This document shows, piece after piece, positions 37,094 through 47,276 of a stretch of 64,000 nucleotides of DNA. The position numbers and the translations under genes were made by a program. Within the stretch, counting starts at the first letter, position 1. The number at the start of each line of letters is the position of its first letter. Source of the DNA: Brachyspira pilosicoli (GTDB taxonomy: Bacteria; Spirochaetota; Brachyspiria; Brachyspirales; Brachyspiraceae); assembly GCF_008016535.1 (NCBI RefSeq), contig NZ_SAXY01000050.1:1-64000 (forward strand), written 5' to 3'. The notes beneath the pieces are model-generated. The model was given only the letters and a program-made list of their open reading frames with translations. It searched no databases and was not told where the DNA came from.

Positions 37094-39409
37094 TTACTCT
37101 TCTCTGTCTTTTAAGCCCTCAACCATATCAAGTTTATTGACATAATGCATACTCATCAAAGACACCAAGAATATAACAACAACAAGTAACCCTATTGCTA
37201 ATAAATAACTATAATTATAAACATGCGGTACAAACGAAAATAACTTGCTTGAAAAAGGTTTCTTAACCAAATAAAGTATACCATATCCAGCCAATATTCC
37301 CACAGGTATTGCTATTATCACTTGAGTAACAGTTTCTTTTAATGAAGCAAGCATTATCTCTTTAGTAGTGTAGCCCATAACCTTAAGAAGCGTAAACTCA
37401 TATCTTCTTGTAGCCAAAGTAATAACACCAACACCATAAAGCGATGTAGCTCCAAGCAAGAACGCTATAAATATAAGTATTTGTACTAGCAAATATATTG
37501 TAGCTATTTGATTTTTATATGCCTGATATTCATCATTTCTAAAGCTGTAGTATGATACATCTTTACTATCATCTAACATAGTTTTTATATTATCTTGACT
37601 AGCATCAGAAGCTAAAAATAAAGTATTATAAACATTTGGTATTTCAAAAACATCTTCTGCAAAATCTTTATCCATATATATATAAAACATACCCTGCTGT
37701 TCAACAAGTTTGCTAACTTTAACTCTTCTTGATATGCTGTTTCCAAGAGTATATAATTCTATACCTATATAGTCATTTTCTTTTACTTTTAATTTTTCTG
37801 CTAAATATTTAGGAAGCATTACAGAATCTTCTCTATTTTCATTATATGGTATGTCAAGAGAAGAAAATCCATCTTTATATATTAAAGCAGGCAAATAAAT
37901 ACTTTCACTGTCATCATTAAAAGCAGGATAAAGCCTTGATTGATAAATAGCAGCCTTATCATAATATTTTATACTATCATTTGTTAGTATATCAGTATTA
38001 TCTTCCCATTTTGTAGGAGTAATACTAACAGAAGCATCATATAAAGCAAATTTCTCATAAAGAGTGTATAAGAAATAATCAAAAGAGTTATTAAACCCTT
38101 GAGCAAATATAGTCATACTAATTGCAGCAAACATTCCCCAAAGCGATGCTAAATATCTTGTTTTACTTCTTGATGCATTTTTTATAGCGTATCTGCTGTT
38201 AAATGATAATTTATTCCAAATGCCGAATTTTTCTATCAATGTTTTTCCAGAACTCTTTGGAGGCTCTCCTCTCATAGACTGAGCAGGATTTAGCTTTAAT
38301 ATAGAAATAGCCGCAAGCAAATTAGAAAATATACATACAAACAATATTATTAAAGTTGATATTATCCATAAATCCCAATATACATTATAATTAAAATTAG
38401 GCATATCAAATATAGCCCCAAGGGACTCAAATATAGGCGGCAAAAGAATTTTGCTTGCAATAAAAGCTAATAGTATTCCGAAAAATGATACCAAAAAAGA
38501 ATATTTTATATACATAAACATAATAGAAAAATCTGTAAGACCAATAGCTTTCATTATACCAATTTGTTTTCTTTCAACAGCAACATTTCTTCTTTGTATA
38601 ATATATAAAAGAAGTATTGCCATAAGTAAAAGTATAGATGGTGAAATATATGAAAAAGAATCTATTTGAAGCAATGTTTGTTCATAGTTTATATAATTTA
38701 CTGATTGTTCTCTGTCTGTAAAAAAGAATATTTTTTGTTTTAATTTTATTCTTATAAACTGTTCTATATTATTTCTATTTACATTATCTTCGTATTTTAT
38801 ATAGAGAGAATTGTAAGGCACATAATTAAAGTTCTCATCATTCATTTCTATAACAGCGAAATCTTTAGCTTCCGAAGCTGTTGAAGCACCGTCTTTAAAT
38901 AAAAACACATAATTAGGATATGATACTAAAGCTGCTATTTTAAAAGAATTAGTTTTATCATTGAATATAACCTCAACCTCATCTCCCAAAGACAGTGAAT
39001 TAGCATCTGCAAAATTTTTATTAATTGCTATCTCATTAGTTTCTAAAGTATCTTTTCCATCATATATGTAAGGTTTATTTATTCTGCTTTTATTATCTTC
39101 TGTACTATATATAATAGCATCAATATCATCTATTTTTCCTTGAAACCTATGTTTAGCTTCTACAATATCAATGCCCTTAATCTCTTCAATAGTATTTATA
39201 TCATCTTCGCTAAACATTCCAAATAATACTAAATCATCTAAATTATTATTATCAAAATACTCTTCAGCAGTAAGTTTAAAATCTCTATATACAGTCTTTA
39301 CAGCCACAAAAAACAACACCGCTAAAGTTACTATAAAAATAGCAGATATAAATATCGCAAGCTGTTTACTAATTTTTCTAAATAAAAGTTTCGTTTTTAT
39401 ATTAAGCAT
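37094..39409 (-). CDS. ABC transporter permease, FtsX/MacB type
   Basis: The 771-residue protein has two FtsX-like units: an N-terminal helix (about 17-38), a large periplasmic domain, and three helices near 255-375 with MKAIGLTDFSIMFMYIKYS. A further helix near 420 follows, then a second periplasmic domain and three helices near 640-760 with LLKVMGYTTKEIMLASLKE. The short LKVMGxT-type cytoplasmic segments contact the ATPase. It pairs with the ATPase gene 27 bases upstream; together they probably form a mechanotransmission-type exporter or lipoprotein/antibiotic extruder. Confidence 0.88.
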   Translation of the reverse strand: MLNIKTKLLFRKISKQLAIFISAIFIVTLAVLFFVAVKTVYRDFKLTAEEYFDNNNLDDLVLFGMFSEDDINTIEEIKGIDIVEAKHRFQGKIDDIDAIIYSTEDNKSRINKPYIYDGKDTLETNEIAINKNFADANSLSLGDEVEVIFNDKTNSFKIAALVSYPNYVFLFKDGASTASEAKDFAVIEMNDENFNYVPYNSLYIKYEDNVNRNNIEQFIRIKLKQKIFFFTDREQSVNYINYEQTLLQIDSFSYISPSILLLMAILLLYIIQRRNVAVERKQIGIMKAIGLTDFSIMFMYIKYSFLVSFFGILLAFIASKILLPPIFESLGAIFDMPNFNYNVYWDLWIISTLIILFVCIFSNLLAAISILKLNPAQSMRGEPPKSSGKTLIEKFGIWNKLSFNSRYAIKNASRSKTRYLASLWGMFAAISMTIFAQGFNNSFDYFLYTLYEKFALYDASVSITPTKWEDNTDILTNDSIKYYDKAAIYQSRLYPAFNDDSESIYLPALIYKDGFSSLDIPYNENREDSVMLPKYLAEKLKVKENDYIGIELYTLGNSISRRVKVSKLVEQQGMFYIYMDKDFAEDVFEIPNVYNTLFLASDASQDNIKTMLDDSKDVSYYSFRNDEYQAYKNQIATIYLLVQILIFIAFLLGATSLYGVGVITLATRRYEFTLLKVMGYTTKEIMLASLKETVTQVIIAIPVGILAGYGILYLVKKPFSSKLFSFVPHVYNYSYLLAIGLLVVVIFLVSLMSMHYVNKLDMVEGLKDREE

Positions 39410-39436
39410 TATTTTTCCACTAAAAAAATTATTTTA

Positions 39437-40144
39437 TTACCATTCTATATCTTCAGGATTTAAAGGATTTTCTACATCATATTTTTCTATCACCTCTCCG
39501 CTTAAAACTTTAACAACCGTATCAGCCATTTTAGCAATCTCTTTACTATGTGTAATTAATACTATACTAGTACCAAAATCCTTATTTAAGTTTCTTAATA
39601 TTCTAAGAGCCATAATACCAGTTTTATTATCCAAAGCACCAGTAGGCTCATCGCATAATACAACTTTTGGCTTTTTCGCTATAGCTCGGGCAATACTTAC
39701 CCTCTGCTGCTCTCCACCAGATAATTCCGTAGGATAATGCTTCATTCTATGTTCAAGACCTAAAAGTTTTAAGGCATTCTCAGCATTATCTCTTGTAAGA
39801 CCTGTTATTTCAGTAGAAAACTCAACATTCTCTAAAGCAGTTAAATTTGGAAGAAGGTTATAGCTTTGAAATACAAATCCAATATTTTCTCTTCTAAACT
39901 TAGCTAATTGTTTATTACTATAATGAGTAATATCTTCTCCCAAAAATAATACTCTTCCTCCTGTAGGCTTATCTAATGCCCCAAGTATGTTTAAAAGTGT
40001 ACTCTTACCAGAACCGCTCGGTCCAAGTATAGCTGTAAGTTTCCCCTCTTCTATAGTAAGATTAACAGACTTTAATGCCTCAGTGGCACCCCCTCCATGG
40101 CCATATATCTTACTAATATCATTTATTTCATAAAGATGACTCAT
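39437..40144 (-). CDS. ABC transporter ATPase, LolD/MacB type
   Basis: In this 235-residue protein Walker A is GPSGSGKST (41-49), the signature LSGGEQQR (141-148) and Walker B with the adjacent segment VVLCDEPTGALD (161-172). The VFQSYNLLPNLTALENVEF block (about 92-110) is typical of the LolD/MacB/FtsE group. It partners the permease downstream and lies 29 bases after coaBC, suggesting a three-gene transcript of mixed function. Confidence 0.92.
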   Translation of the reverse strand: MSHLYEINDISKIYGHGGGATEALKSVNLTIEEGKLTAILGPSGSGKSTLLNILGALDKPTGGRVLFLGEDITHYSNKQLAKFRRENIGFVFQSYNLLPNLTALENVEFSTEITGLTRDNAENALKLLGLEHRMKHYPTELSGGEQQRVSIARAIAKKPKVVLCDEPTGALDNKTGIMALRILRNLNKDFGTSIVLITHSKEIAKMADTVVKVLSGEVIEKYDVENPLNPEDIEW

Positions 40145-40173
40145 TCATTAATCCTATTTTTATATTTATTTAA

Positions 40174-41376
40174 TTATAACTTTTTATTTTTCCATTCTTC
40201 AACAGAAATACTAACAATTTCTTTAGCACATTCTCTTTTACTCAAAGTAGGAAAATTCCTCACTCTTCCATCTTTGAAAAAAATACTTATCTTATTAGTA
40301 TCTTTACCAATAGCATCTTTTATATTATTAGCTACTATCATGTCAGCACCCTTTTTGTTCATTTTATCTATAGCATAATTTTTTAACTCTTCATCGCTAA
40401 ATGCCGTTTCTGCCGCAAATGAAACTATAAGAGTGTTTTTAGACTTTTTATCCCTTGTGCTCGCTAATATATCATCATTTTGTTTTAATTCTATAGCACT
40501 AATATTTTGTTTTTTTACTTTTTTATCATATACAATAGCAGGTCTAAAATCTAAAGGAGCAGCAGCCATAAGCAAAATATCAGTATTTTCAAGTTCAGCT
40601 AATACATTATTTTTTAAATCTTCTGTAGTATCTATTTTTATTTTTTTATCGCTTGCATGCACATGAAGCTCTTCATTAACATCACCTTCTATATAAGTAC
40701 TAATACCTCCTCCAAGATGTATTTCATTATATATAGCCTCTCCCATCTTCCCGCTTGAGTTGTTTGTAATATATCTTATAGGGTCTATCCATTCTTTCGT
40801 AGCACCAGATGTTACTGTAAATCTTATATTATCATATCTTAAACTAAAATGACTAAAGTTATTAACAACTTTATCTAATATCTCTTCTAAATCTGCAAGC
40901 CTTCCTATACCTGTGTCATTACAAGCCATGTTTCCGCTTTCAGGACCTATCATAGTATATTCAAGCTCATCAATTAAATAGTGTACATTTTTCTGCACAG
41001 CTTTGTTAAACCACATATTAGGATTCATAGCAGGAGCAAACATCTTCTTTCCTGTATAGGCACAGGCTATACTAGTAATAGTATTGTCACATATGCCGTT
41101 TGCTATTTTTGATATAGTATTTGCATCCGCCGGAGCTAATAAAAATACATCTGTTTTTCTGCTAATATTTATATGTGTAAGCGGATCTTCTTCTTCCCAC
41201 ATATCTCTTATAACATGATTGCCGCTCATTGTTTCTAATGCTTTTACACCTACCATATATTCTGCATTTTTTGTAACGGCACATATTATTTCATGACCTT
41301 GTTTTTTTAACATACTAACAAGAAACGGCATCTTGTATGCTGATATAGAACTTGTTATAGCTAATAAAATTTTCAT
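40174..41376 (-). CDS. coaBC: Bifunctional coenzyme A biosynthesis protein CoaBC
   Basis: This 400-residue fusion has two catalytic halves. The N-terminal flavoprotein CoaC decarboxylates phosphopantothenoylcysteine: motifs HINISRKTD (about 69-77), APAMNPNMW (about 114-122) and the active-site Cys in GNMACNDTGIGRL (about 157-169). The C-terminal CoaB makes phosphopantothenoylcysteine, with TSGATKEWIDPIRYITNNSSGKMG (spanning about 188-211) and KKGADMIVANNI near the end. Length and order are standard. Confidence 0.93.
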   Translation of the reverse strand: MKILLAITSSISAYKMPFLVSMLKKQGHEIICAVTKNAEYMVGVKALETMSGNHVIRDMWEEEDPLTHINISRKTDVFLLAPADANTISKIANGICDNTITSIACAYTGKKMFAPAMNPNMWFNKAVQKNVHYLIDELEYTMIGPESGNMACNDTGIGRLADLEEILDKVVNNFSHFSLRYDNIRFTVTSGATKEWIDPIRYITNNSSGKMGEAIYNEIHLGGGISTYIEGDVNEELHVHASDKKIKIDTTEDLKNNVLAELENTDILLMAAAPLDFRPAIVYDKKVKKQNISAIELKQNDDILASTRDKKSKNTLIVSFAAETAFSDEELKNYAIDKMNKKGADMIVANNIKDAIGKDTNKISIFFKDGRVRNFPTLSKRECAKEIVSISVEEWKNKKL

Positions 41377-41685
41377 AAATAAATTTCTCTTAAAACGTTA
41401 TTTTTTATAATTATATATTAATATAAATAAAAAAAACAGTCTATATTAAATTTTATTTTTTTATATAATAAACATTCATTTTAGTCAAAAACTTTAGTAT
41501 TGATATACTTATATATTTTATAAAAATAATATAATAATTTTTTAAAAGCTTGTATAAAAACTTTTATAATCATATACAAATTCACAGTTAAATATCATAG
41601 AATCTTTATCTTATTGCAAAAAACAAAATAAATATTAAAATATGATTTATTAAAAAAACACAACTTATTAAGGAGAGCAAATATT
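41377..41685. other. AT-rich intergenic region
   Basis: A 309-base divergent gap between coaBC and the DJ-1 family gene. It holds AT-rich sequence with many TATAAT-like words but no single convincing promoter pair. AAGGAGAGCAAATATT at the right end is the ribosome site of the DJ-1 gene. No RNA gene or repeat module is visible. Confidence 0.5.
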
Positions 41686-42240
41686 ATGTCAAAAAAAGTT
41701 TTAGTGCCATTAGCTGAAGGTTTTGAAGAAGTAGAAGCTGTAACTATTACAGACGTATTAAGAAGGGCAAATATAGAAGTAACAACTGCTTCTTTAACTG
41801 ATAATTTAGAGGTAAAAGGCTCACATAATATAATATTAAAAGCAGACACTACATTAGATAAAGTTATAAACGAAGATTTTGATGCTATAGCACTTGCTGG
41901 CGGAATGGGTGGAATGAATAATTTAAAAAATGATAAAAGAATTATAGACAAAATTCAAAAAATGTATAAAAATAAAAAGTTAGTATCTGCAATATGTGCT
42001 TCTCCTGTAGTATTGGGTGAGGCTGCAGTTCTTAAAGGTAAATATACTTGCTATCCAAGCTGTCAAAGTATGGTTAAAGGCGGAGAGTATGTTGAAAAAG
42101 ATTTAGTTGTCATTAATGATAATGTTATCACTTCTAAAGGTCCTGCTACTACAGTATTTTTTGCTTTAGAGTTAGTAAAGTATTTAATTGGAAATAATGA
42201 AGAAGTTTCTAAAGGTTTACTTGTACCATTAATTAAATAA
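41686..42240 (+). CDS. DJ-1/PfpI (YajL-like) family protein
   Basis: The 184-residue protein shows KVLVPLAEGFEEVEAVTITDVLRRA (family opening with the conserved Glu, about 5-30) and the nucleophile-elbow Cys in SAICASPVVLGEA (about 105). LAGGMGGMNNL precedes it. TSKGPATTVFFALELV closes the fold. DJ-1/YajL proteins act in oxidative-stress protection, with reported chaperone or glyoxalase-like activities. It starts behind a strong AAGGAG site. Confidence 0.9.
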   Translation: MSKKVLVPLAEGFEEVEAVTITDVLRRANIEVTTASLTDNLEVKGSHNIILKADTTLDKVINEDFDAIALAGGMGGMNNLKNDKRIIDKIQKMYKNKKLVSAICASPVVLGEAAVLKGKYTCYPSCQSMVKGGEYVEKDLVVINDNVITSKGPATTVFFALELVKYLIGNNEEVSKGLLVPLIK

Positions 42241-42308
42241 TATATTGATTTATTTACATTTATGAATATATTATAATATATAAGATATTTTTTATAAGGA
42301 TATATAAA

Positions 42309-43295
42309 TTGAAAGTTATAATACCAGCTGCAGGTGAAGGCACAAGATTAAGACCGCATACTATCACAAAACCAAAACCTATACTTCCTATAGCAGGTTC
42401 TACAATTATAGATTTTATTATGAAAGAAGTATTAGAGTTAGAGAATCTTGAAGAGGTTATATTTATAGTAGGATATTTAAAAGATAAAATGACAGAATAT
42501 TTAACTTCTAAATATAAAGATGTAAAACTTACTTTTGTAGAGCAAAAAGAGTTTAGAGGATTAGCTCATGCTGTTTCACTTACTAGAGATTATATAAAAG
42601 ATGATGATAAGATTTTTATTATACTTGGAGATACAATATTTAAACTTAATTTATCAGAAGTAGTAGCTAAAAATGAAAATGCATTAGGAGTATGTGAGGT
42701 TGATAATCCTAGCAGATTTGGTGTTGCTTTGCTTGACGGCAATGGTGTTATCACAAAGCTTGTAGAAAAACCTAAAGAGCCTATAAGTAATTTGGCTTTA
42801 ACTGGAATGTATAATATTGTAAACTCTAAAGAATTATTTGATGCTATAGATTATATAATTAAAAATGATATAAAAACAAAAAATGAGTATCAATTAACAG
42901 ATGCTCTAGAATATATGATACAAAATGGAAGTGTATTTAAAACATTCAAACTTGATGGTTGGTATGATTGCGGTGAAAAAAATACTATGATAGAAACAAA
43001 TAGAACTATAATTACTCATAGCATACTCAGCAAATGGGTAAAAGATACTGCTATAATACCTCCTGTTTTTATTGAAGAAAATGTAAAAATAAATAGATCT
43101 GTCATAGGTCCTTATGTGCATATAGGTAAAAACTCAAACATAGAAAACTCAATATTAAAAAACTGTATAATGTTTGAAGAAGTAAATATATCAAATGCTT
43201 TAATGGAAAACTGTATAATATCAGAGAATGCTATTTATAAAGGAAAAACCAATTCTATGGATATGGGGGCTTCTATTGATATAGAACAAAATTAA
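42309..43295 (+). CDS. Sugar-1-phosphate nucleotidyltransferase
   Basis: The start is TTG at 42309, because AAGGA lies eight bases upstream and the frame begins at once with VIIPAAGEGTRLRPHTITKPKPILPIAG (first 30 residues). 328 residues. The N-terminal catalytic domain is of the RmlA/GalU/GlmU group, with ILGDTIFK (about 100) and VEKPKEP; the C-terminal part has hexapeptide-like left-handed helix turns (IGPYVHIGKNSNIENSIL). It activates a hexose or heptose phosphate for glycan synthesis; the nucleotide and sugar are unsure. Confidence 0.85.
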   Translation: MKVIIPAAGEGTRLRPHTITKPKPILPIAGSTIIDFIMKEVLELENLEEVIFIVGYLKDKMTEYLTSKYKDVKLTFVEQKEFRGLAHAVSLTRDYIKDDDKIFIILGDTIFKLNLSEVVAKNENALGVCEVDNPSRFGVALLDGNGVITKLVEKPKEPISNLALTGMYNIVNSKELFDAIDYIIKNDIKTKNEYQLTDALEYMIQNGSVFKTFKLDGWYDCGEKNTMIETNRTIITHSILSKWVKDTAIIPPVFIEENVKINRSVIGPYVHIGKNSNIENSILKNCIMFEEVNISNALMENCIISENAIYKGKTNSMDMGASIDIEQN

Positions 43296-43717
43296 ATAAT
43301 TATTAGAGCCATTATAAAAAATTGTATCATTAATATTATTGTACTTAGAATTGTATTCATTATAAAAAGAGAAATAGGATAGTCACTCATAATTATTGTA
43401 AATTTGAACTTTTCAAAGATTGATATAAAGGAATATATTAAAAAAGCTATCATTATTTCTATATAATTATTTATTGATAAAAAATAATGAAAAAACATTA
43501 CGAATAATGCTAAAAATAAACTCTGAAATATAGAAAATATTTCATAATAATAAATCATTTTTAATCTATTATCCCAATTTTTTACACCAGGTAAAATTTC
43601 TCTTACATAATAATATTTTTTTAAATATGGAATCTCAGATATAAATCTTATAAACAAAAACTTAATTAAATAAGCAGTAAAGAAAAGCTCTAAATATTCT
43701 ACAATTAATTTTTCCAT
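43292..43717 (-). CDS. Small membrane protein, unknown function
   Basis: The 141-residue protein has four predicted hydrophobic helices (about 8-25, 60-82, 85-103, 117-140) separated by short charged loops; the first loop is rich in Tyr/Arg/Lys (LKKYYYVREILPGVKNWDNRLK). No motif recognised. Its 3' end overlaps that of the convergent nucleotidyltransferase gene by four bases. It is downstream of the spiro-SPASM gene on the same strand and may be in its operon. Confidence 0.5.
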   Translation of the reverse strand: MEKLIVEYLELFFTAYLIKFLFIRFISEIPYLKKYYYVREILPGVKNWDNRLKMIYYYEIFSIFQSLFLALFVMFFHYFLSINNYIEIMIAFLIYSFISIFEKFKFTIIMSDYPISLFIMNTILSTIILMIQFFIMALIII

Positions 43718-43737
43718 AAACTCAAAAAATATTATTA

Positions 43738-45174
43738 TTAAAAATTAAACAAATACCACTCATCACAATTCTTACAAAAGTCTAAACTTTTTAAAGTATT
43801 TTCTTTATAGTAGTTTTCTAATGTTGCCCAAATATTATCCATAGTTTCTTTATATATAGATGCTGCAAATTTTTCTTTATTTATATCAAACCTGCAAATA
43901 TAAATGTCTCCATAAGCATCTATAAATAAATCCCTAGCCAAATGCCAGCATCCAACATTTATTAAAGGAGTCATATCACCAATTTTTTTGTTTTCAACAA
44001 TTCCTCTATAAGTATAATATTTCTGCATTATAATCTCTATTTTATACTTATCAAAATATTTATAATATGAAGCTAAATAATCAAAGTTATCCTTTTGTTT
44101 TGTAATTTGAAGATATGTGTTTTTCGGCTCTCTTATAAAATAATAATCTATATTAGAAAGTATTGTTTTTAAATAATCTTCTTTATATATTGTATTAAAT
44201 ACATTTTGCTCTACTGTATCTAAATGAATTATTACATGTAAATTATTATTTTTCTCTTGAAGCATAAGAAGTTTTTTAGCCTTTTCTTCATCTAATAAAA
44301 CAGCATTTGTCTCTAAATATACATTTACATTTTTATTTGAAAGAGCATATTCTAATATATCAAAAACATCTTTATTTAAAAGAGGTTCATAGTAGCTTCC
44401 TATTGATAAATGAAAATCATCACAAAAATCTACGAGTTTATCATATATTATTTTAAACTCTTCTAGGCTTAAATTTTTCTCTTCTTTGTTTGCTTCATTT
44501 GCAAAAACATTAGATGATAATAGATTTTTGTTTGTTAAGTTTTGCCTATTGTTAATATCTATCTCAATATATGAAGGTAAAGTTCTCCTTAATGAGGCAT
44601 CTTCTCTTATAGCTTTAGTTACATCATTATAATCTTTATAGTTTATTAGTTTTGATATAATTAAAGCATTTCTTTTACTGTTAGCAAACAATGATACCCT
44701 ATAATATCTCATATCATATTCAGACACCAATATTTCTATTTCAAAAAAGTTAGGGTCAATAAATACAATGTCTTTTATAGTATTTTCTGTTATATTAATA
44801 TTTTTTGTTTTTATGCAATTAAACAATTTTTCAAAAGCATTTCTTCTTATTATAAAAGGTATGATTCCTTCTGGATAATTTTCTCCATATGTAAAATATG
44901 AGATATTTTCTTCATGTATTTTAGTGAGCTTTATAGTTTCATCTATATTAAACATTGGCATATTATTTGGAATATATATTATATTGTCATAGTTTTCTGT
45001 TTCTTTATATATATTGTTCAAATAATCTTCTGCTCTCTTTGAAACAGAATTTATATTTTTTGCATCGCAATTAAGCTCCTCTTTTAAGAGTTCTATTTTT
45101 TTGTAGAAATCTTTTAAAAATATTTTTGAATACTCATTTTCAAATGATTCATCAACAATTATAATAAATTTCAT
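43738..45174 (-). CDS. spiro-SPASM protein (cysteine-less radical SAM-like)
   Basis: I chose the ATG at 45174, with GAGG eight bases upstream. About 478 residues. The N-terminal third resembles a nucleotidyltransferase-like fold. The middle has the radical SAM outline PSYIEIDINNRQNL, but the three iron-sulfur cysteines of C-x3-C-x2-C are Gln, Asn and Leu. The C-terminal SPASM region keeps its cysteines (NVGCWHLARDLFIDAYGDIYICR, CKNCDEW). This combination is the spirochaete-restricted spiro-SPASM family. Without the cluster it cannot do standard radical SAM chemistry. It is 10 bases from the next gene upstream. Confidence 0.8.
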   Translation of the reverse strand: MKFIIIVDESFENEYSKIFLKDFYKKIELLKEELNCDAKNINSVSKRAEDYLNNIYKETENYDNIIYIPNNMPMFNIDETIKLTKIHEENISYFTYGENYPEGIIPFIIRRNAFEKLFNCIKTKNINITENTIKDIVFIDPNFFEIEILVSEYDMRYYRVSLFANSKRNALIISKLINYKDYNDVTKAIREDASLRRTLPSYIEIDINNRQNLTNKNLLSSNVFANEANKEEKNLSLEEFKIIYDKLVDFCDDFHLSIGSYYEPLLNKDVFDILEYALSNKNVNVYLETNAVLLDEEKAKKLLMLQEKNNNLHVIIHLDTVEQNVFNTIYKEDYLKTILSNIDYYFIREPKNTYLQITKQKDNFDYLASYYKYFDKYKIEIIMQKYYTYRGIVENKKIGDMTPLINVGCWHLARDLFIDAYGDIYICRFDINKEKFAASIYKETMDNIWATLENYYKENTLKSLDFCKNCDEWYLFNF

Positions 45175-45184
45175 TAAAAGCACC

Positions 45185-45889
45185 TCATATATAATCTAAA
45201 ATAGTTCTTGGGCTTCTTATAACCAAATTACATAAAGCACAAACATAAAAATCATCATGCTCAATATTTTCTACATCATCATACATATCATTAAAATCAT
45301 AAACATCCATTTTCTCAAAAGAATTATTATTAATATCTATTATTTTTAAGATATTAGTAGAAGCACAATATGGACATCTATATACAAAATCTTTATTAAT
45401 ATTTCTAATGTTTATTTTTTTATATTTATTTTTAGCATATATTTTAAATCTATTATTAATATATCTATGCGGAAATATTTTTATATAATCATCTAATGAT
45501 ATTTTTTTTAATGGATAGGCTTCTATAGAATTAAATTCTTTTTTTGCTGTGCTAAATAGGTTGTTTAAAGTTATATTGTGTAAATTAAGCACATCTATAA
45601 ACTTATCATTAGTAAGTTCATAATTGTTTAGAGTGGCGTATTCAGGATAATCGCTTATAACAATTTTTGATTCATATCTATTTTCTCTAAATAAACCAAA
45701 CTCACCAAAACAATATTTATTATCTTTAGAGTAAGCAAAAAGTCCTGCTAAAGAAATTTCATTATGTTTATATGAATAATCACAATATAAAACATCGCTA
45801 AAACTTTTTATATAATTGATAGCAGTATCATCATCTTTTATATTATGTAATATTTTTTCGTCGCCAAGTATATTTTCTATGTATTTCAT
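45185..45889 (-). CDS. Unknown protein with C-terminal zinc ribbon
   Basis: The 234-residue protein has no signal peptide or membrane segment. The C-terminal region has two paired cysteines, RCPYCAS (about 169-172) and VCALCNL (about 217-220), separated by a very acidic linker (DMYDDVENIEHDD), forming a probable zinc ribbon. The N-terminal 160 residues match nothing I know. It lies tightly between prfA and the spiro-SPASM gene (gaps of about 10 bases), so it may work with either. Confidence 0.6.
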   Translation of the reverse strand: MKYIENILGDEKILHNIKDDDTAINYIKSFSDVLYCDYSYKHNEISLAGLFAYSKDNKYCFGEFGLFRENRYESKIVISDYPEYATLNNYELTNDKFIDVLNLHNITLNNLFSTAKKEFNSIEAYPLKKISLDDYIKIFPHRYINNRFKIYAKNKYKKINIRNINKDFVYRCPYCASTNILKIIDINNNSFEKMDVYDFNDMYDDVENIEHDDFYVCALCNLVIRSPRTILDYI

Positions 45890-45899
45890 AATTTTTTTC

Positions 45900-46976
45900 T
45901 TAGTCTGAATAAGAAGCTAATAATTCCTCCTGCTCTTTTTTAAACAAAGCATCTGTAATTTCTGTTATTTCACCATCCATAAATCTATCTAATTTGTATA
46001 ATGTAACATTAATTCTATGGTCTGTAACTCTGTTTTGTGGAAAATTATATGTTCTTATTCTCTCACTTCTGTCGCCTGAACCTATTTTATCTCTTCTCTC
46101 TTTAGCTTCTTTTGCCTTTCTTTCTGCTTCTTCCTTTTCATATATTCTTGCTCTTAATACTTTTAATGCTTTTGCTTTATTTTTGTGCTGGCTTTTTTCA
46201 TCTTGACACTGCACCACTAAACCAGTAGGCAAATGAGTAATTCTAACAGCACTGTCTGTTGTATTAACTGATTGACCTCCCGGACCGCTTGAACGAAATA
46301 TATCTACTCTTATATCTTCATCTCTTATTATTACATCGCTTTCTTCTGCTTCAGGCATAATTGCTACAGTTGAAGCTGATGTATGTATTCTGCCGCCTGA
46401 TTCTGTGGCAGGTATTCTCTGAACTCTATGCGTACCGCTTTCAAATTTTAAAGTTCTATAAGCATTCTTTCCAGAAACAGAAAATATTACTTCTTTATAT
46501 CCTCCAAGCTCCGTGGGGCTAGTATCTATTATCTCCATTTTGAAATTTGCTCTCTCTATAAAACGGCTATACATTCTAAACAAATCCCCTACAAATAAAG
46601 CAGATTCATCTCCTCCAGTACCAACCCTTATTTCTACTATTATGTTTTTACCGTCATTTTTGTCCTTTGGAAGAAGTAAAAGCCTTAAATCATTAATAAT
46701 ATTTTCTTTTTTTTGATTTAATTCTTCTATTTCAGCTAATGCCATATTTTTTAATTCTTTATCGGTGTCAGAATTATTGAGCATCTCATTTGCATCTTCT
46801 ATCTCTTTTAATACTATTTTTAATCTTTTATATTCATTTACTATATCTTCTATTTCTGACTTTTTTTTCATTAAATCTTGTATTATTCTATTGTCTTTTA
46901 TATTTGCATCATTTAATTTGTCTACTATATCATTATATGTATTTTCTACAGATGAAAGTTTATCTATCATTGACAT
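45900..46976 (-). CDS. prfA: Peptide chain release factor 1
   Basis: The start is taken as ATG at 46976 (MSMIDKLSS); a further ATG four codons upstream lies too close to AGGAG to be likely. About 358 residues. It terminates translation at UAA and UAG. Visible are the GGQ peptidyl-hydrolysis loop in [19 protein letters not shown] (about 234), [19 protein letters not shown] (about 185-205, with the PAT motif that reads the stop codon) and [17 protein letters not shown]. Release factor 1 is about 360 residues in E. coli, so it is full length. Confidence 0.95.
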   Translation of the reverse strand: MSMIDKLSSVENTYNDIVDKLNDANIKDNRIIQDLMKKKSEIEDIVNEYKRLKIVLKEIEDANEMLNNSDTDKELKNMALAEIEELNQKKENIINDLRLLLLPKDKNDGKNIIVEIRVGTGGDESALFVGDLFRMYSRFIERANFKMEIIDTSPTELGGYKEVIFSVSGKNAYRTLKFESGTHRVQRIPATESGGRIHTSASTVAIMPEAEESDVIIRDEDIRVDIFRSSGPGGQSVNTTDSAVRITHLPTGLVVQCQDEKSQHKNKAKALKVLRARIYEKEEAERKAKEAKERRDKIGSGDRSERIRTYNFPQNRVTDHRINVTLYKLDRFMDGEITEITDALFKKEQEELLASYSD

Positions 46977-46988
46977 AAAAATTATCAT

Positions 46989-47276
46989 TCTCCTAAATAT
47001 TGTTTTTTATTATATATGAATAAAGATATTTATCAACTATTATGTTTTTAATTAAATTAATTAATATATATTTTTTATCAAATAAAAAATCATTTCGATA
47101 GGTAAAAATATAAATAATAATATATATAGTTTATAAATTTATGCTGTATAAAACTCTTGCATTGCAAAACAATAAACATCTAATCAAAATTAACTCTGTA
47201 ACTTTTAAAATGAAATTTTAAACTATAATATATTTGAAAACTTAAAAAATATTTAAATAAATATTACTATCAATAA
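46989..47276. other. AT-rich intergenic region
   Basis: About 290 bases upstream of prfA and downstream of the hemerythrin gene. It is AT-rich without recognisable RNA gene, repeat module or strong terminator hairpin. ATTCTCCTAA at the left end is the complement of the prfA ribosome site. Confidence 0.4.
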
